A stretch of DNA of 64,000 nt, taken from positions 17,918,001 to 17,982,000 of the forward strand of contig OZ316898.1 in assembly GCA_973895155.1 (NCBI GenBank), written 5' to 3'. Both the position numbers and the translations under genes were made by a program. This document shows positions 59,281 through 64,000 of the stretch, piece after piece. The notes under the pieces are model-generated. The model worked only from the letters and a program-made list of their open reading frames with translations, ran no database searches and had not been told where the DNA came from. Source of the DNA: Marsupella aquatica (taxonomy: Eukaryota > Marchantiophyta). Every line of letters starts with the position of its first letter. Within the stretch, counting starts at the first letter, position 1.

Positions 59281-61615
59281 CTTTATTAGGCGCTCATGAT
59301 CACTTCAAAAAGCGTCGAACTCACAAATTGCTTGACGGCACAAAGCGAAAGCGATTCATCGGAGGCTCCAAGCTTGTAAGCTGCTCGAACGGACGTGGCA
59401 ACGGATTACGGTCTATGCCCGCGACGTCGGCCCTCTTCGTCGCTCGTTTGGCGTGATTAGCTAGCGGCTAATTCGTGATTTATTTAGCATAATTCTTAAC
59501 TTCTAAGGTCTATCCTTTTCGGCTACGGTGGCTAATCGTTAGTCATGGATCGTTAATTAGTTCATTACATTATTAGTGAAGTGGTGACTCTTTTTCCCCA
59601 ATTTTTTTATTATTCTTCCTTGGTTTTGGGGTTACATTTCCCTCCTTTTTAGTGGTTGTCCTTGTTGGATCTATTTTGCGTTCCCTGTTTTGTTTTGTTT
59701 TGTTCTGTTTGTATAAATCATGATCATTCTTCGTTGGTGTCAAGGAGAACATGCTCGTGTGGTTCCTTATCAGTTATTCTAAATTAATTTTTCAGCATCA
59801 GATTTCTCCAGATTTAAAAATACCCTTTAAAGTCTGGCTAACGGGTCTATGTCCAGATGTGAATTGGCTAATGGAAGAACAAAACCTACTGCATTGAAGT
59901 GTGAAGACTTGTCGGACAGGTGGAATCTTTAAAACAAATGCCAAAAAAATGCTGCTGATGGTAGGATATGTTGGTGGCCAGCACCCTAATTTTTAAGATT
60001 GTCATTTTGACCAGGGTGGCCAACGTCACCTTGTGTGACGGAGAAGACCTGGGAATATTTTCTTAAATTAAATTCTTGAGTGTTAAACTTTGCTAGATTT
60101 GAATATAACCTTCAGATTTTCACTATTGGATACCTTTAGGCCCAACTAGCATGTGAGGGGCCCTTCACAATGAGGCTCAAATTAACACTTGTCATCATAT
60201 TATTCACTTAGGTTTTGACTCCATAAGCCCTGTTTCAGACAGGCCTGACGGCATCTTTTGAGGAAACCCAAGCGCAAAGGCTGCAAACCTTAGAGTCCTT
60301 TCAGGTACTAACTAACCTTTGCATTAGAAATAAAATTAAAAAAGCCCCTTCACAATGTTGCAAAGATGTCACAAACTGAGACACACACATGACACCTAAC
60401 AGGAAAGAAGATTGAGTAGATATTCTTTTCTATGAAATTGTTGCTTGGTTTAGGGTCACATAATTGTCGCTCGGTTAAGAGTCACATTGTGAAAGGTTGC
60501 TCACATACAAGTTGGGCCTTAGTCCTTGTGTGAAAGATAATTTCTCAAAATATTTCCATGTAGTTTTACTCAATTAATTTCTATGTGTCAGATTTCTCAA
60601 GATTTAAAGATAATAGTGATAATAGTGGGAGTATAGTGCTAATAGTGACAATACTGGTATTTTACAACTTTAAAATTAAAAATGGGGTTATGGAAAACGC
60701 TGGCTAGATGACAAACTGGCTAATGAAAAAACATAGCCCGATAATTCTCCCCAAAATATCTATGTTTTTTCAATAGCCAGATAATTCTCCCCAAAAGTGG
60801 CGAGGACTTTTCGGCCAGGTGGAATCTATTTAATTTTCACCACCAAAATAAAACGCTTTTGGTGGTCCCTCCCCATGCTGGGGCCATGGGGGCTGATGTC
60901 CTCAGTTTATGAGGGCGGCGCCTTTGGCGGGCTGCGGGGGAATCTGCGGGTGGAACTTTGTTCGGCCCCTCTTCCAGTCTTCTTGGCTCGTTTGGTTAGT
61001 GGCCCCCCCTCTGCGTTACAAAGTCTGCAGCGGCTCCCAGTTGGGTAGTGGCAGGTCCTCCCCCCGGGGCAGACAGGGTGGCCCCTACTGTTAGGGGGGC
61101 GGCCCCTTTGGCGGGCTAGAGCAAAGCTGCGTGTGGAACCCGGCTTCTTTGTCGGGGGAACAGCTAATAATGCTAAATGTGGCGGAAGGGGGCCAAGTAC
61201 TGTAGAAATGCAGAGGCAGAGACCAAGTGGCGTCCCCGACTATGAACTAATTAGAGAAGATGCTCGTTGCAGCACTAACTTGTTCGTTGGGTCCTCTACT
61301 CCTCTCATTATTTAGAAATCGTTGTTCATGACCATGGAAAGGTTGACACGTTTCAGCCAAATTGACTGGATATCTTTTTGTTTAGAGAGAAATTGGCACG
61401 TCTTTGGAAATTTTATGATTGCCATTTCCTTTGTGTGTGGGGCAAGAACATCTTCAATGCTTTAGTGGTTGGATAGTATAAGGCTATGTCACCACATCCA
61501 CGAACATTGGGCCAAAAGTCTTTCAGCTTAGTGGGCTGGGATCTCCATGATTGCCTTCACTGTGCTTGGAGCCTTGGAGTAGAGGTAAGACCAACTTCTA
61601 TAATGGTAGGAGCAG
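59281..61615. other. Non-coding region with short direct repeats and a GC-rich patch
   Basis: Related sequence occurs near 59.78-59.95 kb and 60.56-60.84 kb: CAGATTTCTC-AGATTTAAA-ATA, CTGGCTAA and CAGGTGGAATCT in the same order. At 60.91-61.14 kb a GC-rich island holds two copies, about 185 bases apart, of a unit with GGCGGC-CCTTTGGCGGGCT and TGCG-GTGGAAC. No exon was recognised. Confidence 0.55.
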
Positions 61616-61619
61616 CTAC

Positions 61620-62065
61620 ATGTGTTGCCTCCTCGAGATGGCATTCTGGATAGACCGTGCGCAGACCTGGTCTTCTCTCGGGCAGGGGTCCAGGCTCTAA
61701 GCAACATGGTCATGGTGGACCCTACAAGTGGGGCCAGTGTTGCTGCAGTTGTGCATATTCAGGGCCAGGCTAGAGCGCGAGTGGCTTGGTTCAAGGAGGA
61801 GGCCTATGAAGTGCGTTCTCCTGGGGACCCATTCTAGCCGTTTGCTGTGGAGGTTTTTGGCACTGTTCACCCATCATTTGACTGGTTCTTACATACCTGT
61901 GCGGTACACTATGTCGATCGGTGATCTTATCCCCAGTGCTGGTTATCACAACCTTTTTTCAACAGAGAGTCAGTTACTCTTCAGTGGGCTCAGGCATTTA
62001 CTATTCTTTGTAGGGGTGAGGCACTTGGTTTTAGGGCTTCTAGTCACGTTCCATTGCTCGACCCT
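61620..62065 (+). pseudogene. Broken copy of LINE-type endonuclease-like domain
   Basis: The order of blocks parallels the ORF at 12512-13129: RPCADLVFSRAGVQALSNMV then MVDPT, an Ala-rich helix ending AWFKEEAYEV, a TAG stop at about 61836, PFAVEVFGTVHPSFDWFL in the same frame, then after a frame change a TTFFQQRVS / VTLQWAQAF helix. At least one stop and one frameshift interrupt it. The two copies differ enough to be separate subfamilies. No reverse transcriptase was found nearby, so this is another 5'-truncated remnant. Confidence 0.65.
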
Positions 62066-62430
62066 CACCCTGACTGAAGCTCTACCAGGCTCTTCAGTTC
62101 GCCGTACCTAGCTTATATATGTTGGCCTAGTATAATGCATAATGCTATGTGAATCAAATCCAGTAACATTGGCCAAGAAATCATGCAGCTGAGTGGGTTT
62201 TCGGTTCCACAGTGGAACTACAATAACTTTGAGAAACTAGAGTTATCTCTTGCTCAAGTGCACACTCTCGAGAAGAAGCATCATGTGTGCACTACAAATT
62301 TTGCACCACATGATCAGTGCAAACCTGTAGAATTGTGCACTTATCAACAAAAGTGAATGATTTACATGTCTTTCTTACATATGCAATTTTCCTCCATCGT
62401 TGAAGGGTTTAGGGGCTCCCACCTACTAAC

Positions 62431-62811
62431 ACTGTTCACTGTAATTAGTGCGACTAACACTAATTTGAGAGCGCCCATTTTCAGGGTCTACATGCGAATA
62501 AGTGTTAGTCACGCTAATTGTGTGCTGCCTAACACTATTTTTGCGCACATGAATTAGTGTTACTTTGGTCTTAAGAGTGGCAAAATAGAGAAGAAAAAAC
62601 TATTGTGAAAAATCCACAACAATTAGTGTTACTTTGGACTCATGATCATCCATTTTTTACAAGCAATGTAAACTAAAGTGGAAAAAATTTGTTTTGAAAA
62701 CCTTCAACAATTAGTGTTACTTGGGCTCAAAATCACTTTTACCAAAATTAGTGTTAGTAACACTAATTTTGTACTAATACTAATTCTTGCGTAACACTAC
62801 TTACAGTGAAC
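62431..62811. mobile_element. Miniature inverted-repeat element
   Basis: TGTTCACTGTAATTAGTG at the left end (from 62431) matches, inverted, a right end reading CACTACTTACAGTGAACA near 62794-62811, with one or two mismatches. The interior is packed with AATTAGTGTTAC in both orientations, including three CAATTAGTGTTACTT(T)GG units. It encodes no protein, as expected of a non-autonomous DNA element. The target-site duplication is not clear. Confidence 0.7.
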
Positions 62812-63530
62812 AATGTAGATTGTACATCCCTACCCTAAATTTGGTCCACTACTCCGTAAGTGCAATTTTTACTCTACTAACAAACTACATGCACTTATCA
62901 CTAAGTGCAATTTGGTGGGATGTGGCACTTACCAATAAGTGTTCATGTACATTTAGCAAGGGTTTACTCTTTTAAGAATTTTGTTAAGTGAAAAGAATTC
63001 AAGAATTTGCTCTTACTAAAATGTGTAAAAAAGGAACAATGGGATGTCTTGCAAGCAGGCAGGTTTTTGCACTTATAAACTCTGCACTTAGAGAGACTAT
63101 TCAATAGGGCTTTTCCTCGGTCATTCATGGGTTGTCCAAGATCTAATGGGCTGTCCTAGATCTAATGATCAGTATCCAACTATGCCTATTTGAGGAGGTA
63201 AGAAAAATTCACTAAACATTGGACTTGCATTTAATAGCATACCATATAGTATACTAAGAAAGGCAACTCCTTGTGATATGATCACTCCATGGACCCCCTT
63301 GTTTCTTTGCATAATTATGGTGTTTCAATTCAAGAGCTTAGTTTTAGTTTGTGAATTAATCAATGCATCCTAGGAATGGGTTTATTATGACCTGAAATTT
63401 GTTTTCTGGAGCAGCCAAACAATCTTGGATTTGGCATAAAAGATTTATATGAGGGGATGTTTTATTTTTTATTACAAAAAAGAGTGTTTGGATTTGTCGA
63501 TACATGTTGCTGGAAGCCTAATTTATCTAA
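62812..63530. other. AT-rich spacer
   Basis: Contains several GTGCA/AAGTGCAATTT words just beyond the miniature element and no coding or RNA signal that I recognise. Confidence 0.45.
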
Positions 63531-63534
63531 GTAT

Positions 63535-63925
63535 GCCTAAGACGTCGCTCAGATGGCCTGGAACATGCGCTTCAAAGATGTGCCCCTTGTCTGTCGTGTT
63601 CTCGTCGCTGCTTGGAGCAGGGATGTTGGTGATCAGCCCTTGTTCCCTACTTTTCTACAGACGCTCGATCAGTATCTACGTCTGCAACCTGGTCATTCAA
63701 GTTGAACAACATGTCAACAAGCATCTTGTATGTGTGTCTGAGTGTAGTGACTTCTGTGAGGTAGGCTCCATTCTTATTCTGGATATACTTGTGCGTGGCC
63801 TCCTTCTCGGTCAGCTGGGCACGGCCATGTACTTGAGGACCTCCTTCTTGGTCAGCTGGTCTTTGTCAAAAGGCACAGCCATGTATTTTGAGGACCTCCT
63901 TCTGCACGCCTGCATTGCAATGGTA
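63535..63925 (-). pseudogene. Decayed coding fragment with internal duplication
   Basis: On the minus strand the sequence reads as protein in shifting frames: YMAVPFDKDQLTKKEVLKY, a partial repeat YMAVP-AQLTEKEATHKYIQ, then NKNGAYLTEVTTLRHTYKM, DMLFNLNDQVADVDTDRA and a stop. The first part is duplicated at the DNA level (a CTCCTTCT-GGTCAGCTGG then CCATGTA-TTGAGGA unit of roughly 60 bases). The family is not recognised; a transposable-element protein or an ordinary pseudogene are both possible. It runs close to the window edge. Confidence 0.35.
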
Positions 63926-64000
63926 TATCAAGTTAGCTGGTTCTGGCTAAATAAATGTCATGCAATGGATTGGACTGGACTTTTGAGCTTCTTACCTGTT

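Noticed and set aside
1-64000. tRNA, rRNA or CRISPR arrays
   Set aside because: I looked for B-box-like GGTTCGA words with matching arms and for evenly spaced short repeats with unique spacers. None formed a credible structure; the tandem arrays lack spacers.

Overview
The window looks like nuclear DNA of a land plant. The genes contain spliceosomal introns of about 35 to 2000 bases with GT/AG borders, and the products are plant-type: a C-4 sterol methyl oxidase of the SMO1 class, an outward-rectifying SKOR/GORK-type K+ channel with ankyrin repeats, a GEK1-type D-aminoacyl-tRNA deacylase, a VGT1-like sugar carrier, a patatin-like lipase and a receptor-like kinase. About one gene per 9 kb, moderate introns and reverse-transcriptase-associated endonuclease domains suggest a non-seed plant (bryophyte grade, a liverwort being plausible). 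That assignment is inference; no marker in the window proves the species.

Layout. 1-4.4 kb is intergenic, with short tandem repeats and a degenerate ~90-base repeat leading into a six-exon patatin-like phospholipase (4486-7948, +). 8-14.7 kb is mostly non-coding, broken by a 205-codon ORF resembling the C-terminal endonuclease-like domain of LINE-type elements (12512-13129, +). SMO1 follows (14716-16488, +, five exons). 17-22.3 kb is a repeat cluster: long-period arrays, a fold-back element with ~170-195-base inverted termini, a GATGT-rich minisatellite block and a ~167-base direct duplication. A receptor-like kinase lies on the minus strand (22944-27840 for the membrane segment and complete kinase; probable ectodomain exons to about 28.7 kb). 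28.7-42 kb is a gene desert with dispersed repeats. COQ9 (42089-45993, -, seven exons) has a 2-kb intron holding unrecognised coding-like sequence. A single-exon VGT1/xylose-symporter-like carrier (47903-49450, +) is divergent from it. GEK1/DTD2 (50435-53806, -, nine exons) and an intronless SKOR-type channel (55051-57918, -) follow. 59-64 kb is non-coding, with a 52-base array, a broken second copy of the endonuclease-like domain, a miniature inverted-repeat element and a decayed coding fragment at the edge.

The genes are independent housekeeping and signalling loci, not a cluster: sterol C-4 demethylation in the ER, ubiquinone synthesis in mitochondria, removal of D-amino acids from tRNA, sugar transport probably at the tonoplast, K+ efflux at the plasma membrane, lipid acyl hydrolysis and cell-surface signalling. 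Exon borders were assigned by eye from GT/AG sites, reading phase and remembered family conservation; for six genes the phases close exactly across all joined exons. No tRNA, rRNA, CRISPR array or bacterial-style operon was seen.
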